From: Dokdonella sp.
GTDB lineage: Bacteria > Pseudomonadota > Gammaproteobacteria > Xanthomonadales > Rhodanobacteraceae
Length of the DNA stretch: 36,053 nt
Direction of reading: 5' to 3'
Assembly: GCA_019634795.1 (NCBI GenBank)
Contig: JAHCAR010000025.1
Span: forward strand, 1 to 36,053
Positions 15,926 through 24,760 of the stretch are shown here, piece by piece. The notes below the pieces were generated by a model. That model did no database searches. It had not been told where the DNA came from and was given only the letters and a program-made list of their open reading frames with translations. The number at the start of each line of letters is the position of its first letter. Positions within the stretch are counted from its first letter, which is position 1. The position numbers were made by a program, and so were the translations under genes.

Positions 15926-16628
15926 CGTCTGTCTCCTCGGCTTTCGCCGCGTCGTCCCATGAGAATTCCTGCTCGCTTCGATTGCCGTCGCCGTCTGCGA
16001 TTGCGCGAACGCGATTGGGCTCGAAACCTTCCGGGAGCATGATGGTGCCGTTTACCTGCTGGAAATACTTGAACGCATACTCGATTCCGGGACTTCCGGA
16101 CTGCTGGCTCAGCGCTTTCCAGTCGAGCGTGACCAGTTTGCCATCGGCGATGCCGGAAACCGACAGGGTCAGGCGACCGTGCGTTTCGGGTCCGCGCTTG
16201 AAATTCTGGGTCAGGGTGGCGGAAAAATTCCACGCCCTCGAGTCGGGTACGGGCTTCAGGGTCAAGGCGTGCACGGCCAGCCCCTCGCGTTTGGCGCCGC
16301 CGACCAGGCGCCCGTAGAAGGCCAGGTCGGCGCGCACGCCGGCGATCTCCTCCTCGCGGTCGCGCAGGGTGCGCTGCAGGTCGCCGAGCGCCGCCTTGGC
16401 CACCTGCTCGGAGCGCTCGAGCACGGCGATGCGCATCTTCAGCGCATTGGTGTCGAGATCGTCGACCCGGACCGGCACGCTTTCGCTCTTGCCCTTCGGA
16501 ACCAGCACGAGGCCCGTGACGACCACCGCGAGCGTCAGCGAGCCGAGCCAGATCAGGGCCGCGAACAGCCAGACCCAGCGCGAGCGTGTCGGGTTGACCT
16601 GGCGAATGACGAAGCGTGGCGTAGCCAT
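15912..16628 (-). CDS. Single-pass membrane protein, DUF6776-like
   Basis: A 238-aa protein with one N-terminal membrane helix (WVWLFAALIWLGSLTLAVVV, about residues 17-40). A coiled coil of about 60 residues follows (LKMRIAVLERSEQVAKAALG and on through LRDREEEIAGVRADL), then a periplasmic beta-rich domain with VHALTLKPVPDSRAWNFSAT and FKYFQQVNGTIMLPEGFEP. I recognise it as the uncharacterised family found directly before bactofilin genes in xanthomonads. The function is unknown. Start ATG 16628 (MATPRF) is preferred over a GTG 27 bp upstream. Overlap with bactofilin suggests a joint role, perhaps anchoring the filament. Confidence 0.75.
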   Translation of the reverse strand: MATPRFVIRQVNPTRSRWVWLFAALIWLGSLTLAVVVTGLVLVPKGKSESVPVRVDDLDTNALKMRIAVLERSEQVAKAALGDLQRTLRDREEEIAGVRADLAFYGRLVGGAKREGLAVHALTLKPVPDSRAWNFSATLTQNFKRGPETHGRLTLSVSGIADGKLVTLDWKALSQQSGSPGIEYAFKYFQQVNGTIMLPEGFEPNRVRAIADGDGNRSEQEFSWDDAAKAEETDDVRQ

Positions 16629-16711
16629 CGGAATCGGGCGATCCTGGCGGAACACGGAGCGGAAAGGGATAGCGCTTATAGCCAGCCCCGTGGAGCGGCG
16701 TCAAGCACAGT

Positions 16712-16717
16712 TATACT
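16712..16717 (+). promoter_or_regulatory. Possible -10 element (TATACT) of hemJ
   Basis: TATACT lies 29 bp before the ATG at 16747 in the divergent 118-bp gap. No convincing -35 hexamer was found. Confidence 0.4.
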
Positions 16718-16746
16718 GCCGACATGTTAACGCGCAGACGACCCAC

Positions 16747-17178
16747 ATGCTCTGGCTGAAAGCATTTCACGTGATTTTCGTGGTGACCTGGTTCGCCGGC
16801 CTGTTCTATCTGCCGCGCCTGTTCGTCTATCACGTCGAAGCCGGCGAAGCGGTGGTCCGCGAGCGCCTCAAGGTCATGCAGCGGCGCCTGCTCATGATCA
16901 CCCACATCGGCGGCGCCCTGGCCCTGGTCTTCGGCATCGCCCTGATGGCCTGGTGGTTGCAGCATGCACCGGCGATGCTGAGCAGCGGCCTCTGGTTCCA
17001 CCTCAAGTTGCTGCTCGTTGCCTGCCTGGTCGGCTACCACGCCATGCTGGTCGTCATGGTGCGCCGATTCGCCGCCGACCGGAACACGCGCTCGAGCCGC
17101 TGGTTGCGCCTGTTCAACGAAATCCCGGCGCTGTTGCTGATCGCGATCGTCGTGCTGGTCGTGGTCAAGCCGTTCTGA
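16747..17178 (+). CDS. hemJ: HemJ-type protoporphyrinogen IX oxidase (UPF0093/CopD-like)
   Basis: A 143-aa protein with four predicted membrane helices. MLWLKAFHVIFVVTWFAGLF with His8, then YLPRLFVYH (Arg24, His29), is the HemJ start; the conserved His of helix 1 is thought to hold heme. THIGGALALVFGIALMAWW, FHLKLLLVACLVGYHAMLVV and a final helix ending VVKPF complete it. HemJ oxidises protoporphyrinogen in bacteria that lack HemG and HemY. Whether hemG or hemY exists elsewhere in this genome cannot be seen. Some annotations call such proteins CopD family. It is divergent from the bactofilin group and precedes the signalling pair. Confidence 0.82.
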   Translation: MLWLKAFHVIFVVTWFAGLFYLPRLFVYHVEAGEAVVRERLKVMQRRLLMITHIGGALALVFGIALMAWWLQHAPAMLSSGLWFHLKLLLVACLVGYHAMLVVMVRRFAADRNTRSSRWLRLFNEIPALLLIAIVVLVVVKPF

Positions 17179-17207
17179 TGCGAAGCGTTCTCCCGATCGT
17201 GCGCTGG

Positions 17208-17213
17208 TATAGT
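17208..17213 (+). promoter_or_regulatory. Possible -10 element (TATAGT) of the EAL-protein operon
   Basis: TATAGT lies 25 bp before the ATG at 17239. The -35 region is weak (GCGTTC at 17-bp spacing). Confidence 0.35.
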
Positions 17214-17238
17214 CGGGCCAGGTTCCACGGGGGGGCTC

Positions 17239-19950
17239 ATGCAGGTTAGGGAGTCCATTGCACGGCGGCCGCGCTCGCGGGTCGCGTACGCCACCCAGAT
17301 TCCGATGCGCATCGGCGATCTTTGCCAGCGCGGCAAGCATCTGTGCCAGGGCGACTGGGACATCAACACGGCCTTGCTGCTGGCCGAAGACGCCGAGGCC
17401 CTGGCCAGTACCTGCCACCTGCTCGGCAACGCAAAAGCGGCCAGCCGCCTCGAGGATTTCGCCGAGTGCCTGTGGGGACTGCTCGATCCACCGCGCCTTC
17501 CCGATGCCGAAGCCCTGGCCGACATCCAGCGCCACCTGGCCAAGCTCGGCGGCGCCGATTCGCCGGCCGCTGCCGGCCCCGCGCACACGACTGAAGACAC
17601 CAGCCTGTTCGGTTACGCGGCGGCCGAAGCGAACGGATTTCCGCTGCTGGTACGGCCGCCGGCCGAATACTGGCAGCGCTTCAGCACGCTGGCGCCCCCG
17701 CGTCGCAGCGCAGCGGACGCCGCTGCGCCGAGTCCTCCGGAAAGCCTGGCCGCGGCAGCGCCGCCGGCCACCGACCTGGCGCCGGCATCCAGCCCGGCCC
17801 CTGCCAAGGCGACGCCACCTCCGCCGCCACCGGCGCCAAGTCCGGCCCCCGCTGCAGCGGCGGTCGCAGCGGCCAGCCCCCCATCCACCGACATCGTGCC
17901 CGAGCGCGCGCATCGACGCGCCTGCCACATGAGCGATGGCGGCACGATGGCTGCGGAGATCGATCTTCAGCTGCGCGCGCAGGGCTACGAACTCGATCTG
18001 CCCGACAGCGTCGACGAGCTCAAGGACCTGTTGAGCCGTTCGACGCCCGCCCTGGTCGTCCTCGACGGCATTTACGAGGAAGCCATCGAAGAGGTCGGCG
18101 CCCTGGTCAAGGCCGCGCGCGCGCGCGCCGACCAGCGCGTATTGCTGATCGCCCTGAGCGAACAGAAGACCGACCTGGCCGCCCGTCTGCGCGCCATGCG
18201 TGCCGGCTGCGACGCCTTCATCGTGCAGCCGGCGAACGCCGATGAAGTGCTCGGTCGTCTGCGCGAACTGAGTGCAGCGGAGAATGCCGATCCGTTCCGC
18301 ATCATGATCGTCGAGGACGATCGTTCGCAGGCTCTGTTCGCCGAATCGATCCTGCGCAAGAACGGCATGCAGGCCCTGGCCGTGAACGAGGCCTCGGCCG
18401 TGCTCGACAAGCTCGACGAATTCAAGCCCGACCTGATCCTGATGGATCTCAACATGCCGGTCTGCGACGGCATGGAACTGACCGCGCTGATCCGCGAGCG
18501 CGAAGCCTACTTGTCGACGCCGATCGTGTTTCTTTCCGGCGAGGGCGACACCGACAAGCATTTCGAGGCACTCAGCGCCGGCGGCGACGATTTCCTGACC
18601 AAGCCGATCGCGCCGCGCCACCTGATCACCGCGGTCACGAGCCGCGTGCGGCGCGCGCGCTTGCTCGAGCGCAAGCGCAAGCCGGCGATCCGCGAGGCGG
18701 CCAAGGGTGTCCACGATTCCGCCCAGCTCGCCCGCCGCCTGACCGAGATGCTGGCCATGGAAGATGCGGCCACGCGCGACGGCGGCCTCATGTTCATCGA
18801 ACTCGTGCGTGCCGGCAGCCTGCGCGACAGCATCGGGCGTTCCGAATTCCGCCAGCTCATGGACCGCCTGACGGCGCTGATCAGCGAACGCATCGGCGCC
18901 AACGACCTGCTCGCCCGCAGCGGCGACAGCAGCTATCTGCTGCTCAATCCTGACCGCTCCGTCGAAGCCTTGCGTGAACAGGCCGAGCGGCTGCGCCAGG
19001 CCGTTGCCACCACCCCGTTCGGCACGGCGAGAGCGCCGCGCAGCTTGGGCGTGGTCATCGGCATCTGTCCTTTCGCGGTCGCCGCGGGCGATGCCAAGGC
19101 CATGATCGACGCGGCCGAACGCGCCCAGCTCGAAGCCGCGGCACCGGATGGGTCCGGCGTGGTCGTGGTCGAGGCGAGCGTCGACGAAGGCGCCCAGGGC
19201 GCCGTTGTCGAGGCGATCCGCGTGGCTCTCGACAAGTCGAGCTTCAGGGTCGTGTTCCAGCCCATCGTATCGCTGCACGGCGAAGAGGAAGAGCAGTTCC
19301 AGGCGCTGTTGCGCTTGCCGACCGATGGCGAGCGGGTCTACGCCGCGAGCGAACTGGTGCCCGCGGCCGAAGGCGCCGGGCTGATCGTCGAGGTCGACCG
19401 CTGGATGCTCGACAGCTGCCTCGGCACGATCGCCGCCCATCTGCGCGACGGCCGCAACCTGCGCCTGTTCGTCAGCCAGTCGGCGCGCAGCGTCCGCGAT
19501 CCGGGCCTGGTCGAGTGGATGCGTGCCGCGCTCGAGTCGCACCGCGTGCCGGCCTCGCACATGTCCCTCGAAATGCGCATGCTCGACGCGGCCGAAGCCT
19601 TGCCCGAATACGCGGCGTTTGCCATGGCCATGAAGGAGCTCGGCGTCGGCCTGACCCTGTCCGGCCTCGAGGCCGGCGCGCAGGGCACCGCGATGCTGCT
19701 GAACCTGCCGGTCGATTACGTCAAGCTGGCGCCACGCTACACCAGCGATGCCGACGAAAACCTGCGCAGCGAACTGCGCGAGCTGGTCAAGCTGTGCCAT
19801 GACAGCGGGCGTCGGGTCATCGCCCCGCGGGTCGAGGAGGCGCGCGTCGCCGCTTCGCTGTGGGCCAGCGGCATAGATCTGATCCAGGGCAATTTCGTCC
19901 AGCAGGCCACACGCGAAACCAACTACGATTTCCAGACATCCAGCGGCTGA
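17239..19950 (+). CDS. Two-receiver protein with degenerate GGDEF and EAL domains
   Basis: A 903-aa cytoplasmic protein. In order: an N-terminal helical region (1-105) of unknown type; a Pro/Ala linker (about 110-230); a pseudo-receiver (about 235-345, ALVVLDGIYEEAIEEV); an intact receiver (352-470, IMIVEDD, phospho-Asp403 in LILMDLNMP, Lys in LTKPI); a degenerate GGDEF (about 490-640, where the motif position reads SGDSS); and a degenerate EAL (about 655-895). In the EAL domain the EALxR motif is QALLR (688-692), the DDFG loop is SGLEAG, and the EGVE motif is APRVEE, so phosphodiesterase activity is unlikely. It is more likely a c-di-GMP-binding or purely protein-binding response regulator, as in the FimX type. 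A G-run serves as ribosome binding site. The kinase gene follows after 8 bp. Confidence 0.85.
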   Translation: MQVRESIARRPRSRVAYATQIPMRIGDLCQRGKHLCQGDWDINTALLLAEDAEALASTCHLLGNAKAASRLEDFAECLWGLLDPPRLPDAEALADIQRHLAKLGGADSPAAAGPAHTTEDTSLFGYAAAEANGFPLLVRPPAEYWQRFSTLAPPRRSAADAAAPSPPESLAAAAPPATDLAPASSPAPAKATPPPPPPAPSPAPAAAAVAAASPPSTDIVPERAHRRACHMSDGGTMAAEIDLQLRAQGYELDLPDSVDELKDLLSRSTPALVVLDGIYEEAIEEVGALVKAARARADQRVLLIALSEQKTDLAARLRAMRAGCDAFIVQPANADEVLGRLRELSAAENADPFRIMIVEDDRSQALFAESILRKNGMQALAVNEASAVLDKLDEFKPDLILMDLNMPVCDGMELTALIREREAYLSTPIVFLSGEGDTDKHFEALSAGGDDFLTKPIAPRHLITAVTSRVRRARLLERKRKPAIREAAKGVHDSAQLARRLTEMLAMEDAATRDGGLMFIELVRAGSLRDSIGRSEFRQLMDRLTALISERIGANDLLARSGDSSYLLLNPDRSVEALREQAERLRQAVATTPFGTARAPRSLGVVIGICPFAVAAGDAKAMIDAAERAQLEAAAPDGSGVVVVEASVDEGAQGAVVEAIRVALDKSSFRVVFQPIVSLHGEEEEQFQALLRLPTDGERVYAASELVPAAEGAGLIVEVDRWMLDSCLGTIAAHLRDGRNLRLFVSQSARSVRDPGLVEWMRAALESHRVPASHMSLEMRMLDAAEALPEYAAFAMAMKELGVGLTLSGLEAGAQGTAMLLNLPVDYVKLAPRYTSDADENLRSELRELVKLCHDSGRRVIAPRVEEARVAASLWASGIDLIQGNFVQQATRETNYDFQTSSG

Positions 19951-19958
19951 ACCGAGCG

Positions 19959-22409
19959 ATGCAGCGATCCGCCCCTGTCGACCCCGTTTCGGCACCGATG
20001 CCCGCGAGCCGCTGGCCGCTCTGGCTGATTGCGGCCGTGGCCCTGGCCGCGCTGGCGACCAGCCTCGCCCTGATCCTGCGGCCGGCGCTCCCGCTCACCC
20101 TTCTGCTCGGCGGCCTCGCCGCCGCCTCGGCCCTCATCGCCGGCGCGGCCATTGTCGCGCTGGTCCTGCCCCATCGCCGCGCCGAAGTGCTGCCGTTCGC
20201 GGCCGCCGCGGCGCGCAGCGAGCCCGAGGTGCCGGCCGCGATCCTGCGCGAGCTCGAATCCCTGCGCGCGATGCAGAGCGAGCTGGTCGCCGCCAAGCAG
20301 GAGGCCGAAGCCGCCACGATGGCCAAGGGCGAGTTCCTCGCCACCATGAGCCACGAGATCCGCACGCCGCTGAACGGCATCGTGCCGCTGCTCGAACTGA
20401 TGCGCTCGACGCCGTTGCGCCCCGACCAGCGCGACTACCTGGCGACCGCGCACCAGTCGGCGCTGGAGCTACTGCGCATCGTCGACGACATCCTCGACTA
20501 CTCCAAGCTCGAGGCGAGCAAGCTCGAACTCGAGTGCGTCGGAGTCAACCTGAAGGACCTCGTCGATTCGGTGGCGACCCTGATGGAAGGCAGCGCGACG
20601 GCCAAGGGGCTGCGCCTCGGCGTGGTCATCGATCCGGCCGTGCGCCTCGCCGTGCGTGGCGATCCGGTGCGCCTGCGCCAGGTCCTGACCAACCTGGTCA
20701 GCAACGCGATCAAGTTCACCGAACGCGGCAGTGTCACCATCCAGATCAGCAAGCGCGGCGAATCGCGCAGCCACCACGAAATAACCTTCGCCGTGCGCGA
20801 TACCGGCATCGGCTTGTCGCCCGAAGCCGCGGCCAAGCTGTTCCAGCCGTTCTCCCAGGCAGATGCCTCGACCACGCGTGTCTACGGCGGAACCGGCCTC
20901 GGCCTGGTCATCTGCAAGCGCCTGGTCGACCTGATGCAAGGCAAGATCGGCGTGCGCTCGGAGCTCGAGCGCGGCTCGGTGTTCTGGTTCAACGTGCCGC
21001 TGCAGAAGGCCATCGGCGACCTGCGCGGACGTACCGACCTGGCCGGCGTGCGCATGCTGCTGCTGAGCAGCGACGATGCCTTCCTGCGCCGCGCCGGCGC
21101 GATGGTCCAGCAGATCGGCATGAACCACATGCAGAGCAACCTCGCGGTCGACGCGCTGAGCAAGCTGCGCGGCGCGTCAGGCAAGGGCGAACGCTGGGAA
21201 TACGAAGCCCTGATCGTCGATGTCGCCTCGGTCGGTGCGGCCACGGTCGCCCTGATCCGCAACATCCGCCGCGATCCGTCGCTCGACAACCTGCGCATCC
21301 TGATCGCCGGCCATGATGAAAGCGTGCAGGACCTGCGCAGCGACGAGCGCCTGACCGCGCTCTCGGACACGTTCGACGAACGCGAATTGCGCGAAACCCT
21401 GAACCGGCTGCTCGGCGTCGGCCATGCCGAGGTCAAGCATGAAGTGCCGATGCTGGCCAGCGCGCCCGATCCGGCCTTCGACCAGGCCACCACCCTGCCG
21501 ACGCGCAAGCTGCACGGCCGCGCCCTGCTGGTCGAGGACAATCCGGTCAATGCCCGGGTCGCCCTGCGCCTGCTCTCGCTGCTCGGCATCGAGGCCGACA
21601 TGGTCGGCGATGGCAGGGCGGCGCTGGAGAAGATCGCGCGCACGACCTACGACCTGATTCTGATGGACTGCCAGATGCCGGTCATGGACGGCTATACGGC
21701 CACGCGCACACGGCGCGAGGACGAGCGCCAGAAGGGCCTGCCGCGGCTGCCGATCATCGCCATGACCGCCAACGCCATGGCCGGCGACCGCGAGAAGTGC
21801 CTCGACGCCGGCATGGACGACTACCTGACCAAGCCGCTCGATCGCGGCCTGCTCGAAGCGACCATCGCGCGCTGGCTACCCGATGCGGTTGGCGAGAAAT
21901 CGAAGCCGGCAGCGACGCCGGCATCTTCAGTGGGTACAGGCCAGCCGCCCCAGGCACCACCGATGGCGCCACCCCGGCCGGCCGCTGGCGCGCCGACCCC
22001 GCCCACGGCAGCAGCCACCCCGCCCGCGCCTGTCCCCACCGGCGCAGCCATGCAGGCACAGGCCACGCAGGCGCCGGCCATCGACCAGGCCGTCGTCCAG
22101 GAACTGTTGGAGGTCATGGGCGATGGATTCGCCGGACTCGTGCGCGTCTACTTCGAGGACACCCCGAAGCTGCTCGAACGCCTGCGCGAGGCCGTCGACA
22201 TGACCGACCACGACACCATTGCCGAGATCACCCACTCGCTGAAGTCTTCGAGCGCAAACCTCGGCGCCCTGCCCCTGGCCGAACTCGCCAAGCGCGCCGA
22301 GATCGATGCGCGCGCGAAACGCAGCGACGAACTCGGCTCCCTGCCCACGCGCGCCAACAACGAATACCAGCGCGTCGTGCAGGCCTACGCCAGCCTCGGC
22401 CTGACCTGA
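19959..22409 (+). CDS. Hybrid sensor histidine kinase with two receivers and HPt
   Basis: An 816-aa inner-membrane kinase. Two membrane helices (about 18-40 and 45-70) carry almost no periplasmic loop. HisKA has FLATMSHEIRTPLNG with phospho-His132. HATPase_c has NLVSNAIKFTERG, DTGIGLS and GGTGLGL. A pseudo-receiver (about 365-480) is followed by an intact receiver (Asp570 in LILMDCQMPVMDG, LTKPL), a Pro/Ala linker and an HPt domain with His759 in THSLKSSSANLGAL. This is a full phosphorelay in one chain, of the BarA/RpfC architecture. With no visible sensory domain, the signal is unknown. The upstream receiver/EAL protein is the obvious phosphate target. Start ATG 19959 lies 8 bp after that gene's stop. 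Confidence 0.9.
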   Translation: MQRSAPVDPVSAPMPASRWPLWLIAAVALAALATSLALILRPALPLTLLLGGLAAASALIAGAAIVALVLPHRRAEVLPFAAAAARSEPEVPAAILRELESLRAMQSELVAAKQEAEAATMAKGEFLATMSHEIRTPLNGIVPLLELMRSTPLRPDQRDYLATAHQSALELLRIVDDILDYSKLEASKLELECVGVNLKDLVDSVATLMEGSATAKGLRLGVVIDPAVRLAVRGDPVRLRQVLTNLVSNAIKFTERGSVTIQISKRGESRSHHEITFAVRDTGIGLSPEAAAKLFQPFSQADASTTRVYGGTGLGLVICKRLVDLMQGKIGVRSELERGSVFWFNVPLQKAIGDLRGRTDLAGVRMLLLSSDDAFLRRAGAMVQQIGMNHMQSNLAVDALSKLRGASGKGERWEYEALIVDVASVGAATVALIRNIRRDPSLDNLRILIAGHDESVQDLRSDERLTALSDTFDERELRETLNRLLGVGHAEVKHEVPMLASAPDPAFDQATTLPTRKLHGRALLVEDNPVNARVALRLLSLLGIEADMVGDGRAALEKIARTTYDLILMDCQMPVMDGYTATRTRREDERQKGLPRLPIIAMTANAMAGDREKCLDAGMDDYLTKPLDRGLLEATIARWLPDAVGEKSKPAATPASSVGTGQPPQAPPMAPPRPAAGAPTPPTAAATPPAPVPTGAAMQAQATQAPAIDQAVVQELLEVMGDGFAGLVRVYFEDTPKLLERLREAVDMTDHDTIAEITHSLKSSSANLGALPLAELAKRAEIDARAKRSDELGSLPTRANNEYQRVVQAYASLGLT

Positions 22410-22416
22410 GGCAATC

Positions 22417-22433
22417 CGCACGGATGCCGTGCG
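22417..22433 (+). other. Hairpin just after the histidine kinase gene
   Basis: CGCACGG, loop ATG, CCGTGCG: a perfect 7-bp stem 7 bp after the stop codon. An A-rich stretch follows rather than T, so it is not a standard intrinsic terminator. Confidence 0.4.
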
Positions 22434-22483
22434 CAAGAAAAAGGACGGGCGAATCGAGATCCGCAAGAACGCAGGTCGAAAGC

Positions 22484-22527
22484 CCCTCATCCGCCCTCCA
22501 GGCACCTTCTCCCGCCGGCGGGAGAAG
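22484..22527. repeat. Single copy of the GGGAGAAGG hairpin repeat
   Basis: CCCCTCATCCGCCCT and CCTTCTCCCGCC-GGCGGGAGAAGG-type arms: a shortened relative of the 12.5-kb array unit, in the opening part of the 914-bp gene-free stretch 22410-23323. Confidence 0.75.
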
Positions 22528-22578
22528 GAAAAGATGGTGATGGCGCAATCTGGGATGTCACTCCCGCTGGCGCGCAAA

Positions 22579-23285
22579 CCCCGTTCGTGCTGAGCGTAGC
22601 GCAGCGAAGTCGAAGTATGGACGGCAACCCGCGCGAACCACGCACCCCTTGGGGATTGGCCCACCGAAGCGTTCCCGATCATGGTTCGACAGGCTCAGCA
22701 CGAACGGGAATGGACCCGACGCACGCGAAAAACCCCGTTCGTGCTGAGCGTAGCGCAGCGAAGTCGAAGTATGAACGGCAACCCGCGCGAACCACGCACC
22801 ACTCGGACCTTGGTCCACCGAAGCATTCCCGATCATGGTTCGACCGGCTCACCACGAACGGGAATCGGCTTGTCGCACACGAAAAACTCCGTTCGTGCTG
22901 AGCGTAGCGCAGCGCAGCGAAGTCGAAGCATGAACGGCAACCCGCGCAAACCACGCACCCCCTGGGTCCTGGTCCACCGAAGCATTCCCGATCATGGTTC
23001 GACCGGCTCACCACGAACGCGAATGGACCCGGCGCACGCGAAAAACCCCCGTTCGTACTGAGCGTAGCGCAGCGAAGTCGAAGCATGAACGGCAACCCGC
23101 CACAAACCCCGTTCGTCCTGAGCGTAGCGCAGCGAAGTCGAAGGATGGACGGCAGCTCGCGGAAAATACGCCCGTGCCCTCATCACCGGCGGGGTAAGAC
23201 TCCGGGTCCGTCAATGGACGACCTCGTCGTCCCCTTCCACCGAAGCATTCCCGATCATGGTTCGACAGGCTCACCAGAACCGGGG
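22579..23285. repeat. Tandem array of 154-160-bp REP-like units
   Basis: Units start with CCCGTTCGTGCTGAGCG near 22579, 22733, 22887 and 23047, and a short one near 23106. Each has the core GAGCGTAGCGCAGCGAAG, a CGGCAACCCGCGCGAACC segment, a CCACCGAAGCATTCCCG segment and a closing GGTTCGACAGGCTCA (or GGTTCGACCGGCTCA) arm that is partly complementary to the opening arm. The third copy has an extra GCAGC. A partial 3' unit closes the array at 23240-23285. No gene is present; open frames here are read from the repeat. Confidence 0.9.
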
Positions 23286-23323
23286 TTGAACTACATGCAA
23301 TGCGCTCCAGCGGCGCCGGGCGC

Positions 23324-23794
23324 TCAGCTGCCGATCTTGGTCTGCAGGTAGTTGATTTCGCCGAGCTGCTCGATCAGGCCGAGCTGGGTTTCGAGCCAGT
23401 CGATGTGCTCCTCCTCGGATTCGAGGATGTCGACGAACAGCTTGCGACTGACGAAATCGCCACTGCTCTCGCAATAGGCGATCGCCGCCTTGAGGTCGGG
23501 CACCGCCATCTTCTCGAGCTTGAGGTCGCAGGCGATCGCTTCGCTCGGCTTCTCGCCGATCATCAGCTTGCCGAGCTTCTGCAGGTTGGGCAGGCCTTCG
23601 AGGAACAGGATGCGCTCGATCAGGCGATCGGCGTGCTTCATCTCGTCGATCGATTCCTTGTATTCGTGCTCGGCCAGTTCCGCATAGCCCCAGTTGCGGT
23701 ACATGCGCGAATGCAGGAAATACTGGTTGATCGCGGTCAGCTCGTTGAGCAGCGACTTGTTCAGGTGCTCGATGACCTTGGCATCGCCTTTCAT
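23324..23794 (-). CDS. bfr: Bacterioferritin
   Basis: Iron-storage 24-mer with heme between subunits. The product is 156 aa. The ferroxidase-centre residues are all present: Glu18, Glu51, His54, Glu94, Glu127 and His130. Met52 is the heme ligand position. [20 protein letters not shown] is the standard start. GGAG lies 9 bp upstream of the ATG. bfd lies 139 bp upstream on the same strand, so Bfr is placed with its iron-release ferredoxin. Confidence 0.96.
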   Translation of the reverse strand: MKGDAKVIEHLNKSLLNELTAINQYFLHSRMYRNWGYAELAEHEYKESIDEMKHADRLIERILFLEGLPNLQKLGKLMIGEKPSEAIACDLKLEKMAVPDLKAAIAYCESSGDFVSRKLFVDILESEEEHIDWLETQLGLIEQLGEINYLQTKIGS

Positions 23795-23933
23795 TGGCGC
23801 ATTCTCCGTTCGAAGGGGCAGGCAGGGGCCGCGAAGCGGCGCAGGCAGCGACTATAGCGCGTGCCGGCAAGGCGGGCAGGAACGCGAATCGCACGCATTT
23901 TTGCGTGGCGTGCGAAAGCAGCCGGATGCAGCG

Positions 23934-24137
23934 TCAGGCGGCGACGGCCAGACGCAGGGGAAATTCGCGGACGCGGGGACGGGCTTCGGCGAGGATCTCG
24001 CGGGCGACATCGGCACAGCTGCCGCAGCCGCTGCCAAGGCCGGTGCGCATGGTCAGTTCTTCCAATGAGTCGACACCGCGCGCCGCCGCATCGCGGATCG
24101 CGTGATCGGTAACGCCATTGCAGACACACACGTACAT
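23934..24137 (-). CDS. bfd: Bacterioferritin-associated ferredoxin
   Basis: A 67-aa [2Fe-2S] protein that reduces the Bfr core and releases iron. MYVCVCNGVTDHAIRDAAAR with the C-x-C pair, and GSGCGSCADVAREIL with C-x2-C, give the four cluster ligands. The ATG at 24137 fits the family; the in-frame GTG/TTG region upstream adds 13 unrelated residues. The C-terminal tail after AREILAEA is about 15 residues longer than the shortest homologues. A Fur-box match lies about 40 bp upstream, as expected for a gene induced under iron limitation. Confidence 0.94.
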   Translation of the reverse strand: MYVCVCNGVTDHAIRDAAARGVDSLEELTMRTGLGSGCGSCADVAREILAEARPRVREFPLRLAVAA

Positions 24138-24175
24138 GACCAGAACCCTGTGGGGACTGGGCCTATTCAATTGCA

Positions 24176-24192
24176 AATACGAATGATTGTCA
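24176..24192 (-). promoter_or_regulatory. Fur box upstream of bfd
   Basis: On the + strand it reads AATACGAATGATTGTCA, against the consensus AATGAnAATnATTnTCA: 12 of 14 defined bases match. It stands 39-55 bp before the bfd ATG inside an AT-rich patch that contrasts with the GC-rich surroundings. Confidence 0.6.
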
Positions 24193-24217
24193 ACTACCGA
24201 AGCGGATCGCGTTCAGT

Positions 24218-24760
24218 TCAGCGCGAAAAAGCCGGCTCGGTGGCGGCCGGATCGTCGCGGTAGGTATTGCGCAGCGGGGTCTGGCAGAGCGCTTCGGCCA
24301 TCGGCAGCAGATGCTTGAGGGCCTGCTCGTAGACGCGGCGCTTGAACGAGACCACATGCTCGCTCGGATACCAGAAGTCGACCCAGCGCCAGAGGTCGAA
24401 CTCGGGTTTCTCGTTGGCGTCGAGGCGGAAGTGCGCCTCCTCGCCCATGAAGCGCAGCAGGAACCAGACCTGCTTCTGGCCGACACAGGTCGGCCGCACG
24501 TGATGGCGCACATAGCGGTTGGGCAGTCGGTAGCGCAGCCAGCCGGGCGTGGCGCCGAGCACTTCGACATGCTCGGGCTGCAGGCCGGTCTCCTCCTCGA
24601 GCTCGCGGTACATGGCCTCGAGCGGCGTTTCATCGGTGCGCATGCCGCCCTGCGGAAACTGCCAGCCGTCGCGATTGACCCGGCGGGCCCAGAACACGCG
24701 GCCGTCATCCCGGATCAGGACGATGCCGACATTGGGGCGATAGCCATCTGGATCGATCAC
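24218..24760 (-). CDS. rppH: RNA pyrophosphohydrolase
   Basis: Removes pyrophosphate from mRNA 5' ends and so starts RNase E decay. The product is 180 aa (E. coli 176). The GTG start at 24760 begins (V/M)[14 protein letters not shown], exactly the RppH N-terminus, with GGGAG 7 bp upstream. The Nudix box, starting [20 protein letters not shown] and completed by TGL, is complete. [10 protein letters not shown] and the [13 protein letters not shown] block are RppH-specific. The frame stays open 70 codons further upstream (to 24970), but that part resembles nothing I know. It precedes the bfd promoter on the same strand. Confidence 0.94.
   Translation of the reverse strand: MIDPDGYRPNVGIVLIRDDGRVFWARRVNRDGWQFPQGGMRTDETPLEAMYRELEEETGLQPEHVEVLGATPGWLRYRLPNRYVRHHVRPTCVGQKQVWFLLRFMGEEAHFRLDANEKPEFDLWRWVDFWYPSEHVVSFKRRVYEQALKHLLPMAEALCQTPLRNTYRDDPAATEPAFSR

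Noticed and set aside
16711-19995. Very long open frame antisense to the receiver/EAL gene
   Set aside because: GC-rich third positions keep antisense frames open; the predicted residues show no family pattern, while the + strand frame has clear domains.
22484-22527. Intrinsic terminator for the hybrid kinase gene
   Set aside because: The stem is strong but followed by A-rich rather than T-rich sequence on the + strand, and it belongs to a dispersed repeat family.
22579-23285. CRISPR array
   Set aside because: Period 154-160 bp with repeats longer than any spacer, interior parts also repeated, and no cas genes.
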